Assembly (NCBI GenBank): GCA_031412355.1
Contig: JANOCR010000245.1
Coordinates: 1-15,150 of the forward strand
DNA length: 15,150 bases
Direction: 5' to 3'
Source: JAENVT01 sp031412355
GTDB taxonomy: Bacteria; Actinomycetota; Acidimicrobiia; Acidimicrobiales; Ilumatobacteraceae
Made by a program: the position numbers and the translations under genes
The notes under the pieces: generated by a model
Databases searched by the model: none
What the model was told of the DNA's origin: nothing
Seen by the model: the letters and a program-made list of their open reading frames with translations, nothing else
In this document: positions 1 to 7,388 of the stretch, in pieces
How the letters are laid out: every line of letters begins with the position of its first letter
Position numbering within the stretch: the stretch's first letter is position 1

Positions 1-654
1 ATCGTGGGGAGCTCGCCCGAGCCGATGGTGCAGGTGCTCGGGCGCAAGGTCATCAGCCGGCCGATCGCCGGAACACGCCGTCGTGGGCGCGACGACGACC
101 ACGATCGCCGCATGGCGGGTGAGCTGAAGGAGAACCCCAAAGAGGTTGCCGAGCACATCATGCTGGTCGACCTGGCCCGCAACGACGTCGGCAGGATCGC
201 CAGGTTCGGCACGGTTCACGTCGATGAGCTGATGACACTCGAGCGCTACAGCCATGTAATGCACCTGACATCGCAGGTCAGCGGCGAGTTGGTCGACGGC
301 AAGACGCCGATCGACGTGCTGCGTGCCACACTTCCGGCCGGAACTGTCAGCGGCGCGCCGAAGGTGCGGGCAATGGAGATCATCGACTCGCTCGAGCCGG
401 TGAAGCGCGGTCCCTACGCAGGCGTCGTCGGCTACGTCGATTTCAGTGGAAACCTCGACACCGCAATCGCCATCCGCACGATGTTCGTCGGAGCCCACGG
501 CGCGTCGTTTCAGGCCGGCGCGGGCATCGTTGCCGACTCGATTCCCGACGACGAGGATCTCGAATGCCGCAACAAGGCCGCCGCGCTGCTGGCCGCCGTA
601 CCCGCAGCGCGCCGCATGACCGCCCAGCGAACCGACGTTGGCACCCACGCGTAG
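1..654 (+). CDS. trpE: Anthranilate synthase component I, C-terminal part (5' end outside window)
   Basis: TrpE converts chorismate to anthranilate, the first committed step of tryptophan synthesis, using ammonia from the TrpG glutaminase subunit. About 217 residues are visible, the C-terminal two fifths of a family usually near 500 residues. The reading frame is open from base 1, so the gene starts upstream of the window. Chorismate-binding-domain signatures occur in order: IVGSSPE at the very start, PIAGTRRRG, the long block ending in LVDLARNDVGR, ERYSHVMH, PAGTVSGAPKVRAMEII, GPYAGVVGYVDFSGNLDTAI and QAGAGIVADS. The complete ERYSHVMH/SGAPK/QAGAGIVADS set with the adjacent IAGT favours TrpE over PabB or isochorismate synthase, but PabB cannot be wholly excluded from the C-terminal half alone. 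The stop codon (652-654) is four bases from the stop of the convergent antiporter gene, so the two transcripts probably overlap at their 3' ends. Confidence 0.93.
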   Translation: MVGSSPEPMVQVLGRKVISRPIAGTRRRGRDDDHDRRMAGELKENPKEVAEHIMLVDLARNDVGRIARFGTVHVDELMTLERYSHVMHLTSQVSGELVDGKTPIDVLRATLPAGTVSGAPKVRAMEIIDSLEPVKRGPYAGVVGYVDFSGNLDTAIAIRTMFVGAHGASFQAGAGIVADSIPDDEDLECRNKAAALLAAVPAARRMTAQRTDVGTHA

Positions 655-658
655 ACCG

Positions 659-2113
659 TCACGTCGGGCTGTGCGTGGCCCATTCGATCAACGACTCGGG
701 GGAGGTCTCCGAAGCAACTGCCAACAGCAGCACATCGCCTGCGGTCAGTACCATTTCGCCATCGGGCACGAAGGTCTCAGCCGCACGAACAACGAGCGCG
801 ACGCGCGCGCCGTGCGGCAGCTCGTGGTCGCGGAGTTGCGTTCCGACGACCGGTGATCGTGGATTCAGCCGCAATTCGATGAGGTCGGCGATCAGCGTGT
901 CGAGCACCGCGACCTCGGCGTGAGCGAAGGTCACCTCCTCGGCAAAGCCGAGGCGCTTCACCAGCCAGCTCACCGAGCTGGCTTGAATGACGAGTGACGC
1001 AAGAACGGTGACGAACACGACATCAAACACCAGCGATCCGTCGGGATGCCCGGCGGTCAGCGGGATCGTCGCGAGCACGATGGGGACGGCGCCCCGCAGC
1101 CCGGCCCACGACACCAGAGCCAGCTCGCGTCGGTCGAACCGGAACCACGGCAGGCACAACGCAACGGCGACCGGCCGAGCCACGATCATCAGCGCCAGCG
1201 CCACGAACAGCGAGGGCCAGATGACGTCGAGCAAGCGCGATGGGAACACCAGTAGGCCGAGCATCAGGAACAGCACGGCTTCTGCTGCCGCGGCCAGACC
1301 CTCGTGGAAGTGAAGCAGCGACCTCACCAGTCGACGCTTGCGGCCGAGCACCAGACCTGTGAGGTAGACGGCCAGGAACCCCGACGAACCGAGCTCGGTC
1401 GCCACGCCGTACGACAGCCCGGCGATAGCGAGGGCCAGCACGGGGTACGAGGACGCACTGGGAAGGTGCAGCCGTCGCAACATCACTCGTGCGGCCATGC
1501 CGATCGCTACGCCGACCACCAGGCCGCCGACGAGATGGAGCAACCCGAACGCGACCCAATCGCCGGCGCTTGGCTGTCCCCGCCACACCTCGACCATCCC
1601 GATCGTCAGCAGGACCGCGACCGGGTCGTTGAGCCCCGACTCCATCTGCAGCAGGTCGCGTACACGCGCCGGCATCGTCTGGCCGCGCAGGGCGCTGAAC
1701 ACCGCCGCTGCGTCGGTCGAGGCCACGACGGCGCCGATCAAGAGGTACGAGCTCGCCGGCAGGTCGAATGCGAGGGCGGCACCGCCTGCAGCGATCGCGG
1801 CAGTCACGATCACGCCGACCGTTGCCAGCAACGCGGCCGGTACGCCGGCGCGCCGGATGGCCGCCGGTGCAGTAGCCAAACCTCCCTCGAACAAGATCAC
1901 GACCAAGGCCACGATCGCCACGTTCTGGGCGAGTTGGGCGTCTCCGAAGTGGATCAGAGCGAGACCGTCGTCAGCGACCGCCATCCCGATGACGAGAAAG
2001 AGCACCAGACCCGGAAGCCGAAAGCGATCGGCAACGCCGCTGACCACGACGCCCACGATTACCAGGCCGGCGCCGAGGAGGATTCCGGCGTCGACGGGGA
2101 AGTTGCTGTGCAT
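659..2113 (-). CDS. CPA1-family potassium (or sodium)/proton antiporter with C-terminal RCK_C domain
   Basis: This is a 484-residue secondary transporter of the NhaP2/CvrA type, expected in the cytoplasmic membrane to exchange K+ or Na+ for protons. Residues 10-390 are almost wholly hydrophobic and compatible with about 12 transmembrane helices. The exchanger signatures are ASTDAAAVF (131-139), the ESGLNDP block with the ion-binding Asn162-Asp163 pair (158-164), and GLRGAVPIVLA (338-348). Residues about 397-470 form a soluble TrkA-C/RCK_C-like domain (ELRLNPRSPVVGTQLRD, then VLTAGDVLLLA), which in this family binds nucleotides or ions and gates transport. The ATG at 2113 puts a short hydrophilic tail before helix 1. 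Five bases upstream is TACGGT, a possible -10 for a nearly leaderless transcript; no Shine-Dalgarno is obvious. The three-helix protein gene lies 49 bp upstream on the same strand and may be co-transcribed. Ion specificity cannot be read from the sequence. Confidence 0.9.
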   Translation of the reverse strand: MHSNFPVDAGILLGAGLVIVGVVVSGVADRFRLPGLVLFLVIGMAVADDGLALIHFGDAQLAQNVAIVALVVILFEGGLATAPAAIRRAGVPAALLATVGVIVTAAIAAGGAALAFDLPASSYLLIGAVVASTDAAAVFSALRGQTMPARVRDLLQMESGLNDPVAVLLTIGMVEVWRGQPSAGDWVAFGLLHLVGGLVVGVAIGMAARVMLRRLHLPSASSYPVLALAIAGLSYGVATELGSSGFLAVYLTGLVLGRKRRLVRSLLHFHEGLAAAAEAVLFLMLGLLVFPSRLLDVIWPSLFVALALMIVARPVAVALCLPWFRFDRRELALVSWAGLRGAVPIVLATIPLTAGHPDGSLVFDVVFVTVLASLVIQASSVSWLVKRLGFAEEVTFAHAEVAVLDTLIADLIELRLNPRSPVVGTQLRDHELPHGARVALVVRAAETFVPDGEMVLTAGDVLLLAVASETSPESLIEWATHSPT

Positions 2114-2118
2114 CCCAC

Positions 2119-2124
2119 ACCGTA
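2119..2124 (-). promoter_or_regulatory. Putative -10 box (TACGGT) for the antiporter gene
   Basis: TACGGT on the minus strand ends five bases before the ATG at 2113. It keeps the TAnnnT bases of a sigma-70-type -10 element, and the spacing would start the transcript at or very near the ATG. No convincing -35 is seen. The call rests partly on the same arrangement at other gene starts in the window. Confidence 0.35.
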
Positions 2125-2162
2125 TTCCATCGCAATCTGTAGGGCGGGACGGGCGGGGACTG

Positions 2163-2693
2163 TTAGTCGATCAAGCCACCGATCAGCAGGATCGTGCCCA
2201 GCGCGCCGACGGCGAGCGTGCCGAGCAGAGCGATCGCGGCAAGGCCTGGAATGCTGCTGATCGCTCGCACACCGGCGTAGAGAGCCGGCAACTCCTTGCG
2301 TCGATTCTTCAGGTCGAGGCTCAGTCGGCCCAACGACCGTGCGCCGCTGTTCAGGCTCTTGCCGGTGTCGTAGTCGATCAACGCAGTGGCATCACTACGC
2401 GAGTCGCCCAGCAGGGTTCGCACGTTGCCGACCAGGGCGGGTGCGATCCCCACGGCCGCGCGCACCAACACCCACGCCAGCACGACCGCGGCTGTCGGGG
2501 CAAAGCAGATCGCGCCGCCGATGACGATCCAGGTCAGCCGGCTGCCGTCGAAGACCCACAGTCCGGTGAGGAATGTGGCCGTGCCGATCAGGGCCGTGAT
2601 CGCAGCGATGCCAAAGGCAAGCCTGCTGATGCGGGACAACGTGTTTCGAAGGCCGTCGGAGACCCGCACGGCCATGCGATCCAGATCTGCCAT
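2163..2693 (-). CDS. Unrecognised three-helix integral membrane protein
   Basis: I do not recognise this 176-residue protein. A charged N-terminus (MADLDRMAVRVSDGLRNTL) precedes a hydrophobic helix at about residues 25-47 and a second at about 54-82. A hydrophilic stretch of roughly 65 residues follows, with RSLGRLSLDLKNRRKEL as its basic, possibly amphipathic end. A third, Gly/Ala/Leu-rich helix covers about 150-173, just before the C-terminal GGLID. The start could be ATG 2693, used here, or an in-frame GTG at 2699. The ATG fits better because an ACACT-type -10 ends six bases before it. The gene is divergent from ygfZ, with about 45 bp between the starts, and upstream of the antiporter in the same direction. 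Proximity to the antiporter hints at a membrane or ion-related role, but that is only inference. Confidence 0.75.
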   Translation of the reverse strand: MADLDRMAVRVSDGLRNTLSRISRLAFGIAAITALIGTATFLTGLWVFDGSRLTWIVIGGAICFAPTAAVVLAWVLVRAAVGIAPALVGNVRTLLGDSRSDATALIDYDTGKSLNSGARSLGRLSLDLKNRRKELPALYAGVRAISSIPGLAAIALLGTLAVGALGTILLIGGLID

Positions 2694-2695
2694 AT

Positions 2696-2735
2696 CCACA
2701 GTGTGGCATCCGGCGGGGGTGGTGCGACACTGTGG
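2696..2735. promoter_or_regulatory. Divergent -10-like boxes forming an inverted repeat between the membrane-protein gene and ygfZ
   Basis: CCACAGTGT at 2696-2704 is the exact reverse complement of ACACTGTGG at 2727-2735, with centres 31 bp apart. Read outward, each arm carries an nACACT hexamer close to its start codon: CACACT (2705 to 2700, minus strand) is six bases before ATG 2693, and GACACT (2726-2731, plus strand) is seven bases before ATG 2739. The hexamers lack the T of position 1 but keep the A and final T of a -10 box. The repeat may be two similar leaderless promoters, or a two-site operator for a dimeric regulator. Confidence 0.4.
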
Positions 2736-2738
2736 TGC

Positions 2739-3380
2739 ATGGATACCAGTTGGCTCGGCGAACGTCGGGACATCGTCGTCATCGACGGCCCCGACGCGGC
2801 AACATATTTGCAGTCACAGGCCTCGCAGGACCTGCGCGGAATGGCCGTGGGCGATGCACGGTGGACATTTTTGCTGCAGCCGACGGGAAAGGTCGAGGTG
2901 TTGGCGCGAGTGACCATGGTGGGCAACGAGACCTTCCGCCTCGACACCGATCCGGGTTTCGGAGGCGCACTGGAGGCGCGACTCAATCGCTTCAAGATCA
3001 GGGTCAAGGCCACTGTCGAAGCTCTCGAGAGCGACGGAACCAACAACGACGTCGACGACGACAAGCGGATCGCCGCAGCGTGGCCGAAGATGGGTGTCGA
3101 GATCGTGCCCGGTGAAACGATCCCGGCCGAAACCGGACTTGCCGAGATCGCCGTGAGTTTCACGAAAGGGTGCTACCCGGGCCAGGAGTTGGTCGAGCGA
3201 ATGGACAGTCGCGGGTCCAACGCGCCGCGTCATCTGGAGGTGCTGCCGCTGCGGACGGGCGATGAGCCGGGCGCGGCTGTGCTGCAGGACGGCGCGCAGA
3301 TCGGCACCATCACGTCAGTGGGTTCGACGCAGGTGCTTGCCTACGTCAAGCGCGGTCACGACGACGTCGCGCGAGACTGA
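2739..3380 (+). CDS. ygfZ: YgfZ/GcvT-like folate-binding protein (short form)
   Basis: YgfZ-family proteins bind tetrahydrofolate and help assemble or repair iron-sulphur clusters, for example those of radical-SAM enzymes. The diagnostic KGCYPGQE motif is present with its conserved cysteine at residue 145, preceded by the usual P.MG.EI...TIPAETGL..IAVSF run. The N-terminus (DIVVIDGPDAATYLQSQASQDL) matches the family's GPDA..fLQgq.TQDv pattern, supporting the ATG at 2739. The frame is open far upstream, but that region is antisense to other genes and is ignored. At 213 residues the protein is short: relatives are usually about 300 or more, with the cysteine motif well past residue 200. Here a hydrophilic linker at about 97-110 (ESDGTNNDVDDDKR) stands where much of the middle of the GcvT-like fold would be. 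The 3' end converges on the M50 protease gene. Family assignment is firm; function of the shortened form is inferred. Confidence 0.85.
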   Translation: MDTSWLGERRDIVVIDGPDAATYLQSQASQDLRGMAVGDARWTFLLQPTGKVEVLARVTMVGNETFRLDTDPGFGGALEARLNRFKIRVKATVEALESDGTNNDVDDDKRIAAAWPKMGVEIVPGETIPAETGLAEIAVSFTKGCYPGQELVERMDSRGSNAPRHLEVLPLRTGDEPGAAVLQDGAQIGTITSVGSTQVLAYVKRGHDDVARD

Positions 3381-3437
3381 CGAGATGGCGACGAGGGCGA
3401 AAGCGCCGAAGAAGCTGGTCGCTCAACTCGTCGACAG

Positions 3438-4646
3438 CTAGCGCACGCCGAAGTCGCCGGCCGCGGCAGCGCCGGTCCTCAGCTTGGCGAGCTCGGGCGC
3501 GTGTTGCAGTGCCTGGGCGATCCACCCCGGACTGGCCATCGATTCGGCCGCGCGGAGCCACCCGATGGCGGTGTCGCGGTCGCCGAGCGCGGCCGCGCTA
3601 CGCGCAACGGTCAACGCCGAGATGGGCGAGGCCGTGCGGCGGTAAGAGTCCGCCGCGTAGTGCGCTGCGGTGTCGTACTGGCCGACGCGGAGCAAGATGT
3701 CGGCCAGGGTCTGCTCGGCGTGAGGGTTGCCGGTTGGAAGCGGATGTGGCAACAAGGCAACGAGTGTCTTGAGGGTTTCCTCGTCGGCCGTGTGCGGCGG
3801 TATCCACCGGGGCGGGCCGGTGTAGGCGAAGTCGTTGACGAGCACGTCGCGGGCGATCTCCGGGCTGGTCTGATGGAGTTGCTGGAAGGCTCGGAACCAC
3901 GGCGACGGGACCTGCTCGGGCAGCATGCCCGACACGTCGCCATCGCTCCAGGCGGCCTCCTCGGCGAGCGCGGCAGCGGCAAATCCGCTGGGTGGCAGCT
4001 TGGATTCGCGGTGGGCGCGCAGCATCTGAAATTGGGCCAGCAGTGGAAAGATCGCCGCGTAGATGGCGATTGTGCCGAAGCGGGGTTGGCTCAGCAGCCA
4101 CAGGCCGCCACCGATGGTGATCGCCAGGCTGGCGTAGAGCATGACGACGGCGGCCCGCTTGCCGAGGAACACCTCGAGGCCGGCTTGAACGATGTTTCCG
4201 CCGTCGAAGGGCAAGATGGGCAACAGGTTGAACAGCCCGATAACCGGCCCGGCCCACCACAGGGCCCTGGCTGCATCGGACGCGCCGAAGCCGGGGTGCA
4301 GCGGGTGCACGCCCATGGCCCACAACGCCACAACGCTGACCAATATCTGAATCCCGGGCCCGGCGAAGCTGATGCCGGCACGCTCCCATCGCTTCAACGG
4401 CCGAGTCGGGACGAACGAGGCGTAGCCGGCCAGGAAGTCGAGGGAGATCTCGGCGCGGGCGCCGGTTGCCCTGGCAGCGAGGGCGTGGCCCAGTTCGTGC
4501 AGCAGCGTGAGGCTGGCGATGAACCCGGCGAGCCACAGGCCCAGCGGCTGTCCGTTGATGATGACCACGAACACCATGAACATGTAGAACCCGGGTCGCA
4601 CGTGCACGGGGAACCCGAACAGGCGAAATGCCGGCTGTGAACTCAT
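3438..4646 (-). CDS. M50-family (site-2-like) membrane metalloprotease with helical C-terminal domain
   Basis: M50 proteases are intramembrane zinc enzymes that often release membrane-tethered factors. This 402-residue protein shows both catalytic signatures: HELGH (His50, Glu51, His54) in the first membrane region and NLLPILPFDGGN, whose Asp148 is the expected third zinc ligand. The N-terminus (FRLFGFPVHVRPGFY) is typical of the SpoIVFB-like branch without the large inserted PDZ domain of RseP. Further hydrophobic segments lie at about 20-48, 98-112, 130-150 and 163-205. From about 210 to the end the protein is soluble and alpha-helical in character, with Ala/Leu repeats resembling TPR units (TLADILLRVGQYDTAAHYAAD; ALTVARSAAALGDRDTAIGWL), probably for substrate or partner binding. 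ATG 4646 is supported by TAGGCT six bases upstream, with no Shine-Dalgarno. The substrate is unknown, and no anti-sigma factor is adjacent. Confidence 0.88.
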   Translation of the reverse strand: MSSQPAFRLFGFPVHVRPGFYMFMVFVVIINGQPLGLWLAGFIASLTLLHELGHALAARATGARAEISLDFLAGYASFVPTRPLKRWERAGISFAGPGIQILVSVVALWAMGVHPLHPGFGASDAARALWWAGPVIGLFNLLPILPFDGGNIVQAGLEVFLGKRAAVVMLYASLAITIGGGLWLLSQPRFGTIAIYAAIFPLLAQFQMLRAHRESKLPPSGFAAAALAEEAAWSDGDVSGMLPEQVPSPWFRAFQQLHQTSPEIARDVLVNDFAYTGPPRWIPPHTADEETLKTLVALLPHPLPTGNPHAEQTLADILLRVGQYDTAAHYAADSYRRTASPISALTVARSAAALGDRDTAIGWLRAAESMASPGWIAQALQHAPELAKLRTGAAAAGDFGVR

Positions 4647-4652
4647 TGTCAG

Positions 4653-4658
4653 AGCCTA
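4653..4658 (-). promoter_or_regulatory. Putative -10 box (TAGGCT) for the M50 protease gene, leaderless type
   Basis: TAGGCT on the minus strand is followed by exactly six bases and then the ATG at 4646, which would place the transcription start on the start codon. No Shine-Dalgarno or clear -35 is visible. Confidence 0.5.
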
Positions 4659-4695
4659 CGCATGTCGAAACTCCCTCCCACCGGCAGTGACCGCG

Positions 4696-4701
4696 TACAC
4701 T
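4696..4701 (+). promoter_or_regulatory. Putative -10 box (TACACT) for ppdK, leaderless type
   Basis: TACACT is followed by eight bases and then the GTG at 4710. The box lies inside the longer reading frame that begins at ATG 4662, so it also supports GTG 4710 as the real start of ppdK. No -35 element at the usual spacing is convincing. Confidence 0.5.
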
Positions 4702-4709
4702 CCGGTCTC

Positions 4710-7373
4710 GTGCCCTACGTCTATTCCTTTGATCACAAACACCGCCGTCCGCCCATGGAGTACAAAGACCTTCTGGGTGGCAAGGGTGCCAATCTTGCCG
4801 AGATGACCAGCGTCCTCAAGTTGCCGGTCCCGCCGGGATTCACGATCTCGACCGATGCGTGCAGGGCGTACATGAAAGGCGGATGGCCTGCCGGGTTGTC
4901 CGACGAGATCGCTGCTCAGGTCACCAAACTCGAGAAGGCGATGGGCCGCTCGCTGGGCGATGCAACGGACCCGTTGCTGGTCAGCGTGCGCTCGGGCGCC
5001 AAGTTCTCGATGCCGGGGATGATGGACACGGTGTTGAATCTCGGCCTCAACGACCGCAGTGTCAAGGGTCTCGCCGCAGTCACGGGCAACGAACGGTTCG
5101 CGTACGACAGCTATCGCCGGTTCATCGCGATGTTCGGGCGCATCGTGTTGGGCGTCGAAGGCGAGCATTTCGAGCATCCACTCGACGCGGCCAAGGCTTC
5201 GGCGAAGGTCAAGACCGACGCCGAGCTGACATCCAAGGCGTTGAAGGAGTTGTGCCAGCACTACAAGCAGGTCGTCAAGACTCAGACCGGAAAGCCCTTC
5301 CCGCAGGATCCGACCAAGCAGTTGCGTGGCGCAGTCGAGGCCGTGTTCGCCAGTTGGAATGGTGCGCGCGCCATTGCCTACCGCGTTCGCGAGCGCATCA
5401 GTCATGATCTCGGGACTGCCGTCAACGTGCAAGCGATGGTCTTCGGCAATCGCGATCAGCTCAGTGGCACAGGCGTTGGTTTCACGCGCAATGCCGCGAC
5501 AGGTGACGACAAGCCGTACGGCGACTTCCTGATCAACGCCCAAGGTGAAGACGTGGTCGCCGGCATCCGCAACACCGAGACCCTCGACGATCTGAAGGGT
5601 CACTTCCCGAAGATTCACGCTGAGTTGATCACCATCTTCGATCGTCTCGAACACCACTACACCGACATGTGCGACACCGAGTTCACGATCGAGCAGGGCA
5701 AGCTGTGGATGCTGCAGACCCGTGTCGGCAAGCGCACCGGTGCCGCGGCGCTGAAGATGGCCGTCGACATGACGAAGGGCACGGGCAAGGGCAAGGCTCG
5801 CTGGAAGATCAGCAAGCAAGAGGCCCTCATGCGCGTCGCCGCGGATCACCTCGACCAAGTGCTGCACCCGCAGTTCGCCGGCAAGGGCAAGGTCATCGCC
5901 ACGGGTTTGGCCGCCTCACCTGGCGCCGCAGTCGGCAAGGTCTACTTCAGTGCCGACGACGCCACCGACGCCGACGACCGTGGCGAGCGCGTGATCCTGG
6001 TGCGCAACGAGACCAGTCCGGAAGACGTGCACGGCATGATGGTCAGCCAGGGCATCCTGACCGCTCGCGGCGGGCTGGTCAGCCATGCTGCGGTCGTCGC
6101 CCGGGGCTGGGGCACCCCCGCCATTGTCGGTGCCGACATGGTGAAGATCGAGGGCAAGCAGTTCACCGTCGGCGACATCGTGGTGAAAGAGGGCGACATC
6201 ATCTCGCTCGACGGCTCAACAGGCGAGGTCGTGCTGGGCGAGATGCTGCTCGAGGCCGCCGAGCCGCCGAAAGAGTTCCTCACCATCCTCGAGTGGGCCG
6301 ATCAGGTTCGCAAGGGCAAATTGGCAGTCCGCGCAAACGCCGACACGGGCGAGGATGCGACCAATGCTCGCGAGTTGGGAGCGGAGGGCATCGGGCTGTG
6401 CCGCACCGAGCACATGTTCCTCGCCCCAGATCGACTTCCGGTGGTCCGCGAGATGATCCTGGCCGACACTCCCGACGAGGAGCAGGCGGCCTTGGCCGAA
6501 TTGGGTCGCGTGCAGCAGATCGACTTCGAGGAGATCCTCGAGGCGATGGATGGCCTGCCTGTCACGATCCGCCTGCTCGATCCGCCGCTGCACGAGTTCC
6601 TGCCGTCAATCGAAGAGCTGAAGATCAAGCAGGCAACCGCCGGCCTGTCCACGCGCGAAGGACAGGAGCTGAAGGCGGCGCAGGATTGGGCAGAGCACAA
6701 TCCGATGATCGGCACACGTGGTGTGCGGCTCGGCGTGGTCAAGCCCGGCCTGTACGCGATGCAGGTCAAAGCGCTGCTCGCGGCGGCGGCCGTTCTGCGC
6801 GAGAAGGGCAAGAACCCCATCGTCGAGGTGATGATCCCGCTGACCGTGACCCGCGAGGAGCTCGCGTTGGCGCGCAGTTGGGTACAGGCGGAAATTGACG
6901 ACGCATTGAAGGGCATGAAGAACAAGCCCAACATCACTATCGGCACCATGATCGAAACGCCGCGTGCCGCACTGTGCGCCAACGAGATCGCCGAAGAGGC
7001 CGACTTCTTCAGCTTCGGCACCAACGACCTCACACAGATGACGTTCGGTTTCAGCCGGGACGATGTCGAGAGTCGGATGATGCCGGCGTATCTCGAACAG
7101 GGACTGCTGAAGCGCAACCCGTTCGAGACGATCGACCAGAACGGTGTCGGAGAGCTCGTTCGTATCGCTGCCGTGCGCGGACGCAGTGTGAAGAAGGGTT
7201 TGAAGCTCGGCGTGTGCGGCGAGCACGGAGGCGATCCCGAGAGCATCCAGCTTTTCTACGACGCCGGCCTCGACTACGTCAGCTGTAGTCCCTTCCGTGT
7301 GCCGATCGCCCGGCTCGCTGCCGCGCAGGCCATCATCACCAGCGCCGGTGGCGGCAAGTCGGAAACGAAGTAA
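4710..7373 (+). CDS. ppdK: Pyruvate, phosphate dikinase
   Basis: PPDK interconverts ATP, phosphate and pyruvate with AMP, pyrophosphate and phosphoenolpyruvate, giving a reversible pyruvate/PEP step used in gluconeogenesis or pyrophosphate-linked glycolysis in the cytoplasm. From GTG 4710 the protein has 887 residues, normal for the family. The N-terminus YVYSFD...YKDLLGGKGANLAEM is the classic PPDK start; the in-frame ATG at 4662 would add 16 residues of unrelated sequence and is less likely. Domains in order: ATP-grasp nucleotide-binding region (1 to about 340, including SGAKFSMPGMMDTVLNLGLN), the phosphohistidine swivel domain with GGLVSHAAVVARGWGTPA (catalytic His at about 459), and the PEP/pyruvate TIM barrel with GLCRTEHMF, NPMIGTRGVRLG and GVCGEHGGDP (catalytic Cys at about 836). 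All key residues are present. No PPDK regulatory protein is visible nearby. Fifteen bases separate its stop from the AIM24-like gene, so they are probably co-transcribed. Confidence 0.97.
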   Translation: MPYVYSFDHKHRRPPMEYKDLLGGKGANLAEMTSVLKLPVPPGFTISTDACRAYMKGGWPAGLSDEIAAQVTKLEKAMGRSLGDATDPLLVSVRSGAKFSMPGMMDTVLNLGLNDRSVKGLAAVTGNERFAYDSYRRFIAMFGRIVLGVEGEHFEHPLDAAKASAKVKTDAELTSKALKELCQHYKQVVKTQTGKPFPQDPTKQLRGAVEAVFASWNGARAIAYRVRERISHDLGTAVNVQAMVFGNRDQLSGTGVGFTRNAATGDDKPYGDFLINAQGEDVVAGIRNTETLDDLKGHFPKIHAELITIFDRLEHHYTDMCDTEFTIEQGKLWMLQTRVGKRTGAAALKMAVDMTKGTGKGKARWKISKQEALMRVAADHLDQVLHPQFAGKGKVIATGLAASPGAAVGKVYFSADDATDADDRGERVILVRNETSPEDVHGMMVSQGILTARGGLVSHAAVVARGWGTPAIVGADMVKIEGKQFTVGDIVVKEGDIISLDGSTGEVVLGEMLLEAAEPPKEFLTILEWADQVRKGKLAVRANADTGEDATNARELGAEGIGLCRTEHMFLAPDRLPVVREMILADTPDEEQAALAELGRVQQIDFEEILEAMDGLPVTIRLLDPPLHEFLPSIEELKIKQATAGLSTREGQELKAAQDWAEHNPMIGTRGVRLGVVKPGLYAMQVKALLAAAAVLREKGKNPIVEVMIPLTVTREELALARSWVQAEIDDALKGMKNKPNITIGTMIETPRAALCANEIAEEADFFSFGTNDLTQMTFGFSRDDVESRMMPAYLEQGLLKRNPFETIDQNGVGELVRIAAVRGRSVKKGLKLGVCGEHGGDPESIQLFYDAGLDYVSCSPFRVPIARLAAAQAIITSAGGGKSETK

Positions 7374-7375
7374 TC

Positions 7376-7380
7376 GGAGG
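7376..7380 (+). promoter_or_regulatory. Shine-Dalgarno (GGAGG) of the AIM24-family gene
   Basis: A perfect GGAGG lies three to seven bases after the ppdK stop and eight bases before ATG 7389. It stands out because most other gene starts here have no Shine-Dalgarno, and it supports internal translation on a ppdK-led transcript. Confidence 0.8.
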
Positions 7381-7388
7381 CTCTTGCC

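Noticed and set aside
2114..2162. GTCCC-CGCCC-GTCCC-GCCC pattern on the minus strand between the membrane protein and antiporter genes
   Set aside because: A short GC-rich direct repeat that forms no stem and matches no known site; likely chance in this base composition.
1304..2260. Long open frames antisense to the antiporter, including one of 318 codons
   Set aside because: They lie wholly or largely opposite a gene with clear family motifs, have His/Gln/Arg/Asp-rich composition typical of antisense GC-rich frames, and match no family.
1497..2738. N-terminal extension of the ygfZ frame to 627 codons
   Set aside because: The upstream part is antisense to two genes and has shadow-type composition; the family's own N-terminus begins at 2739.
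3385..3441. An 18-codon frame between ygfZ and the M50 gene, with a small GGCG/CGCC hairpin in it
   Set aside because: It has no Shine-Dalgarno or -10 at the right spacing and overlaps the M50 stop; the hairpin has only four base pairs and no T-run.
4656..5867. 403-codon minus-strand frame opposite ppdK
   Set aside because: It is antisense to catalytic PPDK sequence and has no recognisable motif or start signal.
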